Assembly: GCF_014267175.1 (NCBI RefSeq)
Contig: NZ_JACMTR010000002.1
Coordinates: 6,039,501-6,103,500 of the forward strand
DNA length: 64,000 nt
Reading direction: 5' to 3'
Source of the DNA: Pseudonocardia sp. C8
GTDB lineage: Bacteria; Actinomycetota; Actinomycetes; Mycobacteriales; Pseudonocardiaceae
Made by a program: the position numbers and the translations under genes. The notes under the pieces are model-generated. The model was given only the letters and a program-made list of their open reading frames with translations. It was not told the origin of the DNA and did no database searches. Shown here in pieces: positions 1 through 8,996 of the stretch (its first letter is position 1; each line of letters begins with the position of its first letter).

Positions 1-717
1 CTGGAGAACAAGTTCACGATCGCGGCGCCGATCGAGGACGCCTGGAAGGCACTCAACGACCCGGAGCTGATCGCTCCGTGCTTCCCCGGGGCGACCCTGA
101 CCGAGTACGAGGGTGACTCGTTCCAGGGCACGGTGAAGGTCAAGCTGGGCCCGATCTCCTTGACCTACAAGGGGAAGGGCACCTACATCGAGCGTGACGA
201 CGCCAACCACAAGGTCGTCATCGACGCCTCGGGCCGGGACGCCCGCGGCAACGGCACGGCGAAGGCCGTCGTGACCGGCACGATGGTCGCCGACGGCCCG
301 GACAAGACCGAGGTCACGATGGTCACCGACATGACGGTCACCGGCCGTCCGGCGCAGTTCGGCCGCGGTGTCATCTCCGACGTCGCCGACAAGATCATCG
401 GCCAGTTCTCGACGTGCGTGGCGGACAAGCTGACCGGGCCGGCGACGACGTCGACCAACGGCTCCGGCCCGAAGCACGCCGCCGACGAGACCGGCCCGAT
501 CCCGGCGGTCCCCCCGGCACCCGGCGAGCGGGCCGCGACGGCCACCCCGGCCCCCGCGGTCCAGCCGCAGAGCCAGCCGGTCGAGGCGATCGACCTGCTC
601 GACTCGGCCGGCGCCCCGGTGCTGAAGCGCCTCGCCCCGGTGCTCGGCGGCCTCGGGGTCCTCCTGCTCCTGTTCGTGGTCCTCAAGCGGGCCCGTGGGG
701 GGAAGAAGGAGGACTGA
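1..717 (+). CDS. CoxG-like SRPBCC protein, 5' end outside window
   Basis: The reading frame is open from base 1, so the true start lies just upstream; the internal ATG at 133 is not the start. The visible N-terminus (LENKFTIAAPIEDAWKALND) and PGATLTEYEGDSFQGTVKVKLGP are typical of the CoxG/SRPBCC fold (carbon monoxide dehydrogenase subunit G family). CoxG proteins help molybdenum hydroxylases of the CO dehydrogenase type and may tether them to the membrane. Here the SRPBCC domain is followed by a Pro/Ala-rich linker and a C-terminal membrane helix (LGGLGVLLLLFVVL) with a basic tail, which fits a membrane anchor. The hydroxylase genes, if present, would lie upstream of the window. The gene ends at a hairpin shared with the convergent small gene. 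Confidence 0.85.
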   Translation: MENKFTIAAPIEDAWKALNDPELIAPCFPGATLTEYEGDSFQGTVKVKLGPISLTYKGKGTYIERDDANHKVVIDASGRDARGNGTAKAVVTGTMVADGPDKTEVTMVTDMTVTGRPAQFGRGVISDVADKIIGQFSTCVADKLTGPATTSTNGSGPKHAADETGPIPAVPPAPGERAATATPAPAVQPQSQPVEAIDLLDSAGAPVLKRLAPVLGGLGVLLLLFVVLKRARGGKKED

Positions 718-743
718 GCCGAGCCGGGTCCTGGCGACACGCG

Positions 744-779
744 ACGGGCCGGCTCTCCCGCGAGGGGGAGCCGGCCCGT
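744..779. terminator. bidirectional hairpin between convergent genes
   Basis: The arms ACGGGCCGGCTCTCCC (744-759) and GGGGGAGCCGGCCCGT (764-779) pair over 16 bp with one mismatch around a four-base loop. The hairpin sits between the coxG-like stop (717) and the convergent stop at 806. There is no T-run, as is common for actinobacterial terminators. Confidence 0.6.
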
Positions 780-805
780 GCCGTACGTCCGTCCGGTCGG
801 CCGGG

Positions 806-1033
806 TCAGCCGCCGCCGCTGAGGCACTCCGCGTCGGCCTCGAGGGTGCCCGCCGGGTCCTCGAGCGTGCCGGTCAGGGCGCCGGCGGGATCGGCGAACG
901 CCGGAGCCAGGCAGTCGGCGGGGGACGACGTCGGCATCGTGGCGGGCGCGGCCGCCCACGCCGCGGCCCCTCCGGCCAGCAGCAGGCAGCCTGCGGCGGA
1001 ACCGGCGACGGCGGCTCGGGTCACGGTCTTCAT
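806..1033 (-). CDS. small secreted protein
   Basis: This encodes 75 residues starting MKTVTRAAVAGSAAGCLL. The first 28 or so residues form a signal peptide ending near AWAAAPA. The mature part of about 45 residues is acidic and has two cysteines (DCLAPAF and AECLSGGG) that could form a disulphide. The start at 1033 is preferred over the longer frame because AAGGAGATC precedes it at good spacing. I do not recognise a family. It is convergent with the coxG-like gene and divergent from the P1 peptidase. Confidence 0.6.
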   Translation of the reverse strand: MKTVTRAAVAGSAAGCLLLAGGAAAWAAAPATMPTSSPADCLAPAFADPAGALTGTLEDPAGTLEADAECLSGGG

Positions 1034-1197
1034 GAAATGATCTCCTTGCGTGTCGGGTGATCGGGACCGGGTCCCGGTGCGGCGGTGGTCCCGGCCGTGA
1101 TGTGACGAAGATCGTAGTGACCGAAGTGACGGTGTCCACTCCCAGTGGACGTCTGCGGCGGGTTCCACCCGGACGTGTGGCCGGAGGCGAGGAACGG

Positions 1198-2184
1198 ATG
1201 CATGCGGGTGCGGGTAACGGGCTGACCGACGTGACCGGGCTGCGGGTGGGGCATGCCGCGCTCACCGGCCCGGGAGCGCGCAGCGGCACGACCGTGGTGC
1301 TCGCCCCGCCCGGTGGGGCGGTGGCCGGCGTGGACGTCCGCGGCGCCGCCCCCGGCACCCGGGAGACCGACCTGCTGGCCCCGACCGCGACCGTGCAGCG
1401 GGTGCACGCGATCACGCTGTCCGGTGGGAGCGCGTACGGCCTGGACGCCGCGTCCGGGGTGATGGCCCGGCTGGAACGCGACGGCGAGGGGTTCCCCGTG
1501 CCGGGCGCGGTCGTCCCGATCGTCCCGGCCGCGGTGGTGTTCGACCTGGGCCGCGGCGGTGACCCGGCGGCGCGGCCGACCGCGGCGACCGGCGCGGCGG
1601 CCTACGACGCCGCGCACGCCGGCCCGGTGGAGCAGGGCTCGGTCGGTGCCGGTACGGGCGCGGTGGCCGGCGGGCTGCGCGGCGGCATCGGGTCGGCGTC
1701 CGCGGTCCTGGACACCGGGGAGACCGTCGCCGCGCTCGTCGTGCTCAACTCCGCGGGCTCGGCGACCGACCTGACCAGCGGCGAGGTCCTCGGCGCCCGG
1801 TACGGGGCGCCGGGCGAGTTCGGCGCCGGCACCGCGCCACCCGCCCGGCTCGCGGAGCTGTACGCCCGGCACCACAACCCGCTCGGGACGGCGACGACGC
1901 TGGTCGTCGTCGCCACCGACGCGGCGCTGGACAAGGCGGGCTGCACCCGCCTCGCCACCATGGCGCACGACGGCCTCGCCCGCTCCGTCCACCCGGTGCA
2001 CACGATCCGGGACGGGGACTGCGCGTTCGCCCTCGCCACCGGCACCGCCCCGGTCCCGGACGCGGCCGGGACGTTCGCGTTGCAGGCCGCCGCGGCCGAC
2101 GTCACCGCGCGGGCGGTGGCGCACGCCCTGCTGGCGGCCGACGCCGCGCCGGACCGGCCGTCGTACCGGTCGCTGATCGGCTGA
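1198..2184 (+). CDS. P1 family (S58, DmpA-like) peptidase
   Basis: This is a 328-residue member of the DmpA / L-aminopeptidase-D-esterase family, Ntn-type self-processing hydrolases that remove N-terminal residues from peptides or hydrolyse amino acid amides and esters. Diagnostic segments are GLTDVTGLRVGHA at the N-terminus, LSGGSAYGLDAASGVMARLE, and GTATTLVVVATDAALDK, which contains the expected autocleavage and nucleophile Thr region. The ATG at 1198 is chosen because GGAGGCGAGG precedes it and family similarity begins directly after it; the frame is open further upstream. It stands alone in its transcription direction. Confidence 0.88.
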   Translation: MHAGAGNGLTDVTGLRVGHAALTGPGARSGTTVVLAPPGGAVAGVDVRGAAPGTRETDLLAPTATVQRVHAITLSGGSAYGLDAASGVMARLERDGEGFPVPGAVVPIVPAAVVFDLGRGGDPAARPTAATGAAAYDAAHAGPVEQGSVGAGTGAVAGGLRGGIGSASAVLDTGETVAALVVLNSAGSATDLTSGEVLGARYGAPGEFGAGTAPPARLAELYARHHNPLGTATTLVVVATDAALDKAGCTRLATMAHDGLARSVHPVHTIRDGDCAFALATGTAPVPDAAGTFALQAAAADVTARAVAHALLAADAAPDRPSYRSLIG

Positions 2185-2236
2185 GGAACGAACCCCCGGC
2201 GCCCGACGCCGGTCCGGGGCCGCCACGGGCCCGAAC

Positions 2237-2242
2237 TACAGT
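2237..2242 (+). promoter_or_regulatory. -10 box of a leaderless jetA promoter
   Basis: TACAGT lies 7 bases before the GTG at 2250. Actinobacterial genes with a TANNNT box 6 to 8 bases before the start codon are commonly leaderless. No Shine-Dalgarno sequence precedes this GTG. Confidence 0.5.
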
Positions 2243-2249
2243 CGTCGGG

Positions 2250-3701
2250 GTGTCGACCATCAGCCCGGACGAGGGAGTGGCGCGCCGGCTGAAGGCCCTG
2301 GCCTGCACGGCGCCGCTGCACGACCTCGACGCCCGCAAGGGCAGGCTCGAGTGGGACGCGGGCGCCTACCAGATGGCCGAGATCGGCCTGCAGGCCATCG
2401 ACCAGGTCACCCTGGCCATGGACTTCGACCACGGTGCCGACCACGCCGAGGTCGTCCGGCGGCTGCTGCCGGTGGTCGCGGCCCAGGTGCCGGACGCGCC
2501 CCGCGAGGAGCACGCCAGGGTCGCCCAGTGGGTGATCGACAACCTGATCAACGTCGGCAGCATCGACCGCGGGTTCGCCGTCGAGTACGGAGCCACCGAC
2601 GCCGACGGGCGCTACGTGCGCCGCCGGTTCGACTTCAAGCTGCTGGTCGAGGTCGCGGCCCCGGACGGCGGGGTGTACCTGCGCGCGTCCGACGAGGCGA
2701 TCAACGTGCTGGTGGGGGCGCTGGACACCGACGTCGAGTCCGCCCAGGAGGCGGCCGAGACCAAGCTCGAGACGCTGATCAGCCGGGGCCGGCTCGGTGA
2801 CGCGCGGCTGGCTGCGGAGCAGGCCCGCTACCGCACCGTGCAGTACGCCGAGTCGCTGCGCCGCAAGCTGGAGGCGACCCGCCGCGACGTCCGCTCGGTG
2901 GACTGGCTCGACGCCGTGCCGCAGCTGCTGGACGAGGCGCTGACCCACATCGAGGCCCGCTACCGGGCCGAGACGGTGATCAAGGCGAACATCGCCGACG
3001 CCCGCGACGAGGCGACCGAGCCCGGACGCAGGCGGCAGGCGGCGGAGCTGGTCGCGGTCGTCGACGACTGCATCCAGCGGCACACCCAGCTGCAGGCCCG
3101 GCTGCAGGAGGCCGGGACCGCGTTCCGGGCCGAGCAGGACCGCCAGCAGTTCTCGGGCCGCCCGAAGCGGGCCGCGGTCGACGTGTTCGGGCAGCTCCTG
3201 CGGCCGTCCCTGGGCCTGACCGTGGAGGCCGCGCACGACCCGGTGACCGCGTACTTCGCGGCCGGGACCGGGGTCGGGACCCCGCTGGTGCCCAGCCTGG
3301 GCGGGCTGGTGGAGACCCTGCTGACCCCGCCCACCGACCGGGACCCGTTCGGCGCGGAGGTGCCCGAGCCGGAGCTGGCGCCCCAGCCGGCCGAACGCTT
3401 CGGCGAGGACACCTGGGCGGCCACCGACGCCGTCCTGCCGCGGGGAGGGCGGGACGGAGACGCTGCCCCGGTCCGGCTGTCCACCGCGCTCGCCCGGGCC
3501 CGGGCGGCGGGCGCGGACCTGCCGCAGCTGGTCGCGTTGCGCGCCGTGCACGCGGTCGGGACGTCCATCGGCACCGCCCGCACCCAGGGCGACCCGTCGG
3601 TGCTGGTCGCGGTCGACGACGGCACCGTGCTGGACGACCCGGAGTTCGGCGGGTCGGACCTGCTGCTGGCCGTCGCCGCCGTCGAGGGGGAGGCGCGATG
3701 A
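2250..3701 (+). CDS. jetA: Wadjet/Mks kleisin-type subunit (JetA/MksF-like)
   Basis: This 483-residue soluble protein is the first gene of a four-gene operon with the size order and overlaps of JetABCD/MksFEBG. In known complexes this position encodes the kleisin, with winged helices at both ends, which bridges the SMC heads and binds the small KITE-type subunit. The N-terminus (residues 10-170) looks helical, and residues 200-310 are rich in charged and Ala/Leu/Gln residues, as expected for the helical middle of MksF. The assignment rests mainly on position beside clear JetC and JetD genes, because the sequence alone is weakly conserved. The GTG start appears leaderless. The stop overlaps the next start as ATGA. 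The subtype was not resolved. Confidence 0.75.
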   Translation: MSTISPDEGVARRLKALACTAPLHDLDARKGRLEWDAGAYQMAEIGLQAIDQVTLAMDFDHGADHAEVVRRLLPVVAAQVPDAPREEHARVAQWVIDNLINVGSIDRGFAVEYGATDADGRYVRRRFDFKLLVEVAAPDGGVYLRASDEAINVLVGALDTDVESAQEAAETKLETLISRGRLGDARLAAEQARYRTVQYAESLRRKLEATRRDVRSVDWLDAVPQLLDEALTHIEARYRAETVIKANIADARDEATEPGRRRQAAELVAVVDDCIQRHTQLQARLQEAGTAFRAEQDRQQFSGRPKRAAVDVFGQLLRPSLGLTVEAAHDPVTAYFAAGTGVGTPLVPSLGGLVETLLTPPTDRDPFGAEVPEPELAPQPAERFGEDTWAATDAVLPRGGRDGDAAPVRLSTALARARAAGADLPQLVALRAVHAVGTSIGTARTQGDPSVLVAVDDGTVLDDPEFGGSDLLLAVAAVEGEAR

Positions 3702-4501
3702 GGACCGATGTCGAGACCGCCGCCCGGCTCGTCGCCTTCGGGATGCGGCCCAAGGCGCTACCCGGCCGCGACCCCGACTACGCCGACCTGGTGCGCCGCT
3801 ACCGCGAGGACGACGACTTCCGCGACACCGTGCAGCGGGTCGCGTCCGGGCTCGGTCTCGTCGTGCTCGCCGTCGACACCGCGCCGGGGATCGTGCTGGC
3901 CGCGACCGAGGGCTCGGTGTTCGAGATCCGGATGGACTCCTACGCCCGACGCACGGCGCTGGCGAACCGGCAGGCCGACAAGGTGCTGCACGGGATCGCG
4001 CACCTCGCCGTCGCCGCCCTGGCCTACCCGCGCCCCGACGACCTCGGCGACGACTCCTACGTCGGGCGCGTCTCGGTCGAGCTGGTGGACGGCGCCGTCC
4101 GGGAGGCGTGCCGGGTGCTGAACGAGCGCGCCGCCGGGCCTCCCGACCCCGAGTCGGACGCGCCGCAGCTGGAGGAGGTCTGGCGGGTGTGGCTGCGCCG
4201 GCCGGAGGCGACCGCCACGAAGGACGGCCGGGCCGGCGAGTCCACCACCCGCGGGATCGTCGGGAAGGCGCTGCGGTTCCTCGCCGACCAGGGCTTCCTG
4301 GTCCCGGTCGGCGCCGAGGGCGCCTACCGGACGACACCGCGCTACCAGGTCCAGGTCCGGGAGCTGGCCGCCCAGCGGGCGTTCGACGAGCTGCTGTCGC
4401 TGAACGTGCTCCCCGCGGGCTCGGCGACTCCGTCGCTCGTGAGTGGATCGGAGGGTCTGGACGCACCGGACCACTCACGAGCCGGAGGCGACGATGTTTG
4501 A
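3698..4501 (+). CDS. jetB: Wadjet/Mks KITE-type subunit (JetB/MksE-like)
   Basis: This 267-residue protein overlaps jetA by 4 bases and jetC by 8, so the three are translationally coupled. Position and size match JetB/MksE, a winged-helix dimer that binds the kleisin in MksBEF complexes. Visible are a conserved-looking N-terminal half (residues 1-135, including RQADKVLHGIAHLAVAALAY) and a C-terminal winged-helix-like part with GIVGKALRFLADQGFLVPVG. The last 25 or so codons contain a perfect 12-bp inverted repeat (4435-4482), so the C-terminal tail is probably not conserved. Function is inferred from context. Confidence 0.72.
   Translation: MRTDVETAARLVAFGMRPKALPGRDPDYADLVRRYREDDDFRDTVQRVASGLGLVVLAVDTAPGIVLAATEGSVFEIRMDSYARRTALANRQADKVLHGIAHLAVAALAYPRPDDLGDDSYVGRVSVELVDGAVREACRVLNERAAGPPDPESDAPQLEEVWRVWLRRPEATATKDGRAGESTTRGIVGKALRFLADQGFLVPVGAEGAYRTTPRYQVQVRELAAQRAFDELLSLNVLPAGSATPSLVSGSEGLDAPDHSRAGGDDV
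4435..4482. repeat. 12-bp inverted repeat inside the jetB 3' end
   Basis: GCTCGTGAGTGG (4435-4446) and CCACTCACGAGC (4471-4482) are perfect inverted copies separated by 24 bases. They lie in the last codons of jetB, just before the jetC ribosome binding site (GGAGGCG, 4484-4490). The folded structure could affect coupling of jetB and jetC, or it could be a small palindromic insertion. Confidence 0.6.
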
Positions 4502-7500
4502 GCTGACCCGCGCCCGCCTGTTCTCGGTCGGCCCCACCGCGGCCCGCTACCAGGACGTCACGCTCGACCTGCGCGGTGTCGGCCGCCCGGTGAAGGTGGC
4601 CGTGCAGGAGGACCTGTTCGCGCCCGACCAGCTCGACCGCGGCACCCCGCGGCGGCCGTCGCCGGCGTCGGTGCTGTTCCTGGAGAACGGCGGCGGCAAG
4701 TCCGTCCTGCTCAAGCTGATCTTCTCGGTGCTCCTGCCGGGCCGCCGCCAGGTCGTCGGGACGACCAGCACGACGGTGCTGGAGAACTTCGTGCTCGCCG
4801 AGGACGTGGCGCACGTCGTCTGCGAGTGGATGCACGTGGAGACGGGCCGGCTGCTGGTCACCGGCAAGGCCTCCGAGTGGCGCGGGCACGTCGCGTCGTC
4901 GGACCCGGAGAAGCTCGCCGACGCCTGGTACGCGTTCCGGCCGGGCCACGGGTTCGGGATGGACGACCTGCCGTTCACCCACGAGCGGCGGCGGGTGACG
5001 CTGGCGTCGTTCAAGGAGCGGGTGCACGCCGCGCACCGTGACCACCCCGAGGCCGAGCTGGCCTGGGAGACCGGGCACCGGGACTGGACGCGGCACCTCG
5101 TCGACGTCGGGCTGGACCCGGAGCTGTTCCGCTACCAGCGGGCCATGAACGCCGGCGAGGGCGAGGCGGCGGAGGCGTTCTCGTTCGCCAGCGACGAGGC
5201 GTTCGTCGACTTCCTGCTGCGTGCCGTGCTCGATCCGGAGGAGCCGCAGAACGTCGCCGAGCTCGTCGCCGGCTACGCCGACCGGCTGGCCCAGCGCGAG
5301 CAGCTCGAGACCGAGCGCGAGTTCGTCGACGGCACGCTGTCCCGGCTCGAGCCGATGGTGGAGGCCGAGACGGCGGCCGCGGCCGCGCGGACCGCGGAGA
5401 CCGAGGCCCGGGACGCGCTGCGCGCCACCGCCGCGGCCGTCGCCGCGCGGCGGATCGCGGAACAGGCCCGCTCGCGGACGACCGCGGTGGACGCCGAGCA
5501 GGCGGTCGCGGCCGAGCAGGAGGCGACCCGGGCGGCGGAACGGTTGCAGGACACCGTCGGCGAGCTGAAACGGCGGACCGCGGTGCTGACCGTCGAGGCC
5601 GCCGAACGGGTCGCCGGGGCCGCCACCCGGGAGCGGGACGAGGCCGCCGCCCGCTCGACCGTGCGGGACGCCGCCGAGCCGGTGCTGGCCCACCGGGTCG
5701 CCGCCGCCGAGGCCGCCCGGCTGCGGGCCCGGGTCGACGAGGAGGAGCAGAAGGCCCGGCCCGCGCTCCAGGCCCGGCAGGACGCCGCCCGCGCGCTGTC
5801 CGCGGCGCTGCTGCGGACCGCCGCCGAGGCCGACGAGGCCGCCGACACCGCCGAACGGGCCCGCGCCGACGCCGAGGACCGCGCCGCGGCGGCCCACCGG
5901 GAGCAGGTCGAGCGCACCGCCGACGCCGCCCGCGCGGAGAGCGCGGCGGCCCAGGCCACCGAGTCGCTCGCGGATCTCGACCGGCGGGTCGCCGCCGCCG
6001 TCGCCGCCGGGCACCTGAAGGAGGGGTCCGGCCCGGCCGACGTCGACGACGAGGCCGTCGCCGCCGACCGGGACGCCGACGCGACCGCGACCGCGCTGGC
6101 CGACGCGGACCGCGCCGCCGCCACGATCCGCGACGAGCGCCGCGCCGCCGAGGCCCGCCGCACCGCGGCCCAGGACGCGGCCGCCACCGCCCGGGCCGCC
6201 GCCGCGAGCGCCGAGACCGCCCGGGCGGCAGCCGCGGCCGAGAGCGAGGAGCTCGCCGCGGAGCCGCGCCCGGCCGAGCTGCTCGGCGTGGAGACGATCC
6301 GGCCGGACGCCGACGCCGCGCTCGTCGTCGACACGCTCACCACCGCGATCCGCGGGGCCGAACGCGAGCGGACCGCGCTGCTCGGCGAGCAGAGCCGTGA
6401 CGAGCGCGCCCTGCACGCGCTCGGCGACGGCGGCCTGCTGCCCGACCCGCCGGAGATCGAGTCGGTGCTGCAGGTGCTCGAGAAGGCCGGGATCACCGCC
6501 TGGTCCGGGCGCCGCTACCTGGCGATGCTCCCGGCCCGGGACCGCGGGACCGTGCTGGAGCGGCTGCCGCACCTGGCGGGCGGCGTGCTGCTCAACGACC
6601 CCGCCGACGCGCCGCGCGCGCGCGAGGAGCTCGACGAGGCCCGGCTGCTGCCGGCCTGCCTGGTCGCGGTCGGGTCCACGGCGGCCCTGACCGCCGACGC
6701 CGGCGCCGCGCCGGGGATCGAGCTGGTCGTCCCGCCGAACCCGGCACTGCACGACGAGGACGCCGCCGAACGGGTCCGGGTCCGGCTGGTCGCCGAGACC
6801 GCGGACCGGGCTGCCCGGACCGCCGCGCTGGAGTCCACACTCGACGGCGACCGGCGGCTGCGGGACCGGTTCGCCGCCCTCCGGGACCGCCGTCCGACCC
6901 TGGACGAGCTGACCGACGCCGCGGCCGGGGCGGCCCGGGAGCGGGACGATGCGGTGCGCGCCCACGAGGCGAGCGTCGCCGAGGTCGCCGCGCTCGACGA
7001 GCGCGCCGACCGGCTCACCGCCGACCGGCCGGACCTCGAGCGGACCGCCGCCGAGGCCCGGCGGCGCGCCGAGGCACTCGCCGCGCTGCGCGAGGAACTG
7101 GCCCGCCGCACCGGCCTGGAGGAACGGCGGCGGACCGGTACCGCCGACGCCGCCCGCCTGCGGGAGGAGGCGGACGCCGCCGGTGCCGCCGCCGAGCGGG
7201 CCGGGCAGGAGGCGGCGGCCGCCCAGCGGACCCGGGACCGGCAGCACGCCATCGCCGTCACCGTGCGGGACGAGGCGGCCACGCTGCCCCTGGAGGAGGA
7301 ACCCGACCCGGCGGAGGCCCCGGACACCCCGCTGCCGGAGCTGCGGGACGCCTTCCAGCGGGCCCGCGACGCCTACGCCTCGGCCGCCGTCGACACCGAC
7401 CTGCGCGGGGCGCTGGAACGTGCCGAGGCCGACGCCGCCGCGAAACGGGTCCCGGTCGACGGCCTGCCGCGCTCGGTGGTGGAGGAGGCCACCGCGTTCC

Positions 7501-8996
7501 TGCACACCCCGGACGGCGCCGACGCCGCCAGCCGCCGCGCCGCCGCCGAGCAGGCCAGGACCGCCTACACCGAGGCCGAGCAGCGCCGGGCCGACGCAGC
7601 GACCGAGCTGGCCGTCGCCCGCCGCGAGCTCGACCGGTTCCCGGCCGGGGAACGTCCGATCGATCCGTACGACGCGCCCCGCGACGCCGAGCACGGCCGC
7701 GAGCTGGTGAGCACCGCGTCCGCGGACCTGGACGCGGCCGGTGCGGAGCGGGACCGCGCCCACCGGGCCCGGCAGGCCGCCGAGGAGACCCACCGCACCG
7801 CCACCGAGCTGGCCCGCGGGTTCGCCCGGCTCGTCGACGGTCTGGAGGAGACCCCGGAGCCGGGTGGGGTGCCGTTCCCCGGCGACGTCGACGACGCCGT
7901 CGCCGCGCTGAAGCAGCACCAGTCCCGGTTGCGTGACGCCGCGGCCGACCGCGGGCGGGCCGAGCGGAAGGTGCAGGCCGGGGTCGACGCGGTCGCCCGG
8001 TTCGCCCAGGACCCGCGGTTCGCGGCCCTCACCTCGCCGGTGCACCGGCACATCGGCGGGGTCGACCGCGCCGACATGCCGGGCCTGGCCCGGGAGTGGA
8101 TCGAGGCGCTGCGGCCGCGGCTGCGCTCGCTCGACGACGACATCGGCAACATCGAGCGGCACCGCTCCGGGATCGTCACCCGGCTGTCCGGGATGGTCGG
8201 CGAGGCGTTGCGGACCGTGCGGCTCGCGCAGAAGCTGTCCCAGCTCCCCGACGGCCTCGGCGACTGGTCCGGCCAGCAGTTCCTGCGGATCCGGTTCGAG
8301 GAGCTGGAGGACGCGGCGCTGCGGCACGAGCTCGGCGTCGTCGTCGACCGGACGGCGGAGGCCGCCGCGTCCGGGAAGGGCCGGGACCGCCGGGACGGCA
8401 TGTCGATGCTGCTGCGCGGGGTGCGGGCCGCGATGCCGAAGGGCGTCCGGGTGGAGATGCTCAAGCCCGACGCGGTCCTGCGCACCGAGCGGCTGCGCGT
8501 CTCGGCGATCAAGGACGTGTTCTCCGGCGGCCAGCAGCTGACCGCGGCGATCGTCCTGTACTGCACGATGGCGGCGCTGCGGGCACACCAGCGCGGGCAC
8601 GGCCGCCGCGCGCACGCCGGCGTGCTGTTCCTGGACAACCCGATCGGCCGGGCCTCGGCGGGGTACCTGCTGGAGCTGCAGTTCGGGGTCGCGCAGGCGC
8701 TCGGGGTGCAGCTGGTCTACACCACGGGCCTGTTCGACGCCGGCGCGCTGTCCGGGTTCCCGCTGCTCATCCGGCTGCGCAACGACGCCGACCTGCGGGC
8801 GGGGCGGAAGTACCTCTCGGTCGACGAGCGGGTGACCCGCTCGGTCCCGGACCGCGCCGAGGAGGGGGGACGGATCACCGCGGCCCGGGTCTACCGGCGC
8901 CCGGACGCGGACGCGCGGGCGGATCCGGCGCGTTCCGCGGAACGCGCGGACGGCGACCGGGCGGGTGACGCGGAACGCGCGGGCGGGGGAGCGTGA
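4494..8996 (+). CDS. jetC: Wadjet/Mks SMC-like ATPase (JetC/MksB-like)
   Basis: This 1500-residue SMC-family protein is the DNA-loop-extruding motor in studied Wadjet systems. The Walker A motif is LENGGGKS (about residues 63-70). A long Ala/Glu/Arg-rich coiled coil runs from about residue 270 to 1150, with a globular hinge-like insertion near residues 600-760. The C-terminal head carries the ABC signature VFSGGQQLTAA and Walker B VLFLDNPIGRAS, where Asn follows the Asp. The ATG at 4494 has GGAGGCG before it and is preferred over the GTG at 4443. Its stop overlaps the jetD start (GTGA). The charged C-terminal tail of about 45 residues is probably disordered. Confidence 0.9.
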   Translation: MFELTRARLFSVGPTAARYQDVTLDLRGVGRPVKVAVQEDLFAPDQLDRGTPRRPSPASVLFLENGGGKSVLLKLIFSVLLPGRRQVVGTTSTTVLENFVLAEDVAHVVCEWMHVETGRLLVTGKASEWRGHVASSDPEKLADAWYAFRPGHGFGMDDLPFTHERRRVTLASFKERVHAAHRDHPEAELAWETGHRDWTRHLVDVGLDPELFRYQRAMNAGEGEAAEAFSFASDEAFVDFLLRAVLDPEEPQNVAELVAGYADRLAQREQLETEREFVDGTLSRLEPMVEAETAAAAARTAETEARDALRATAAAVAARRIAEQARSRTTAVDAEQAVAAEQEATRAAERLQDTVGELKRRTAVLTVEAAERVAGAATRERDEAAARSTVRDAAEPVLAHRVAAAEAARLRARVDEEEQKARPALQARQDAARALSAALLRTAAEADEAADTAERARADAEDRAAAAHREQVERTADAARAESAAAQATESLADLDRRVAAAVAAGHLKEGSGPADVDDEAVAADRDADATATALADADRAAATIRDERRAAEARRTAAQDAAATARAAAASAETARAAAAAESEELAAEPRPAELLGVETIRPDADAALVVDTLTTAIRGAERERTALLGEQSRDERALHALGDGGLLPDPPEIESVLQVLEKAGITAWSGRRYLAMLPARDRGTVLERLPHLAGGVLLNDPADAPRAREELDEARLLPACLVAVGSTAALTADAGAAPGIELVVPPNPALHDEDAAERVRVRLVAETADRAARTAALESTLDGDRRLRDRFAALRDRRPTLDELTDAAAGAARERDDAVRAHEASVAEVAALDERADRLTADRPDLERTAAEARRRAEALAALREELARRTGLEERRRTGTADAARLREEADAAGAAAERAGQEAAAAQRTRDRQHAIAVTVRDEAATLPLEEEPDPAEAPDTPLPELRDAFQRARDAYASAAVDTDLRGALERAEADAAAKRVPVDGLPRSVVEEATAFLHTPDGADAASRRAAAEQARTAYTEAEQRRADAATELAVARRELDRFPAGERPIDPYDAPRDAEHGRELVSTASADLDAAGAERDRAHRARQAAEETHRTATELARGFARLVDGLEETPEPGGVPFPGDVDDAVAALKQHQSRLRDAAADRGRAERKVQAGVDAVARFAQDPRFAALTSPVHRHIGGVDRADMPGLAREWIEALRPRLRSLDDDIGNIERHRSGIVTRLSGMVGEALRTVRLAQKLSQLPDGLGDWSGQQFLRIRFEELEDAALRHELGVVVDRTAEAAASGKGRDRRDGMSMLLRGVRAAMPKGVRVEMLKPDAVLRTERLRVSAIKDVFSGGQQLTAAIVLYCTMAALRAHQRGHGRRAHAGVLFLDNPIGRASAGYLLELQFGVAQALGVQLVYTTGLFDAGALSGFPLLIRLRNDADLRAGRKYLSVDERVTRSVPDRAEEGGRITAARVYRRPDADARADPARSAERADGDRAGDAERAGGGA

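Noticed and set aside
1602..8615. 2337-codon open frame on the minus strand
   Set aside because: It lies antisense to the P1 peptidase and Wadjet genes, has Pro/Arg/Gly/His-rich composition and no recognisable domain; such shadows are expected where stop codons are rare.
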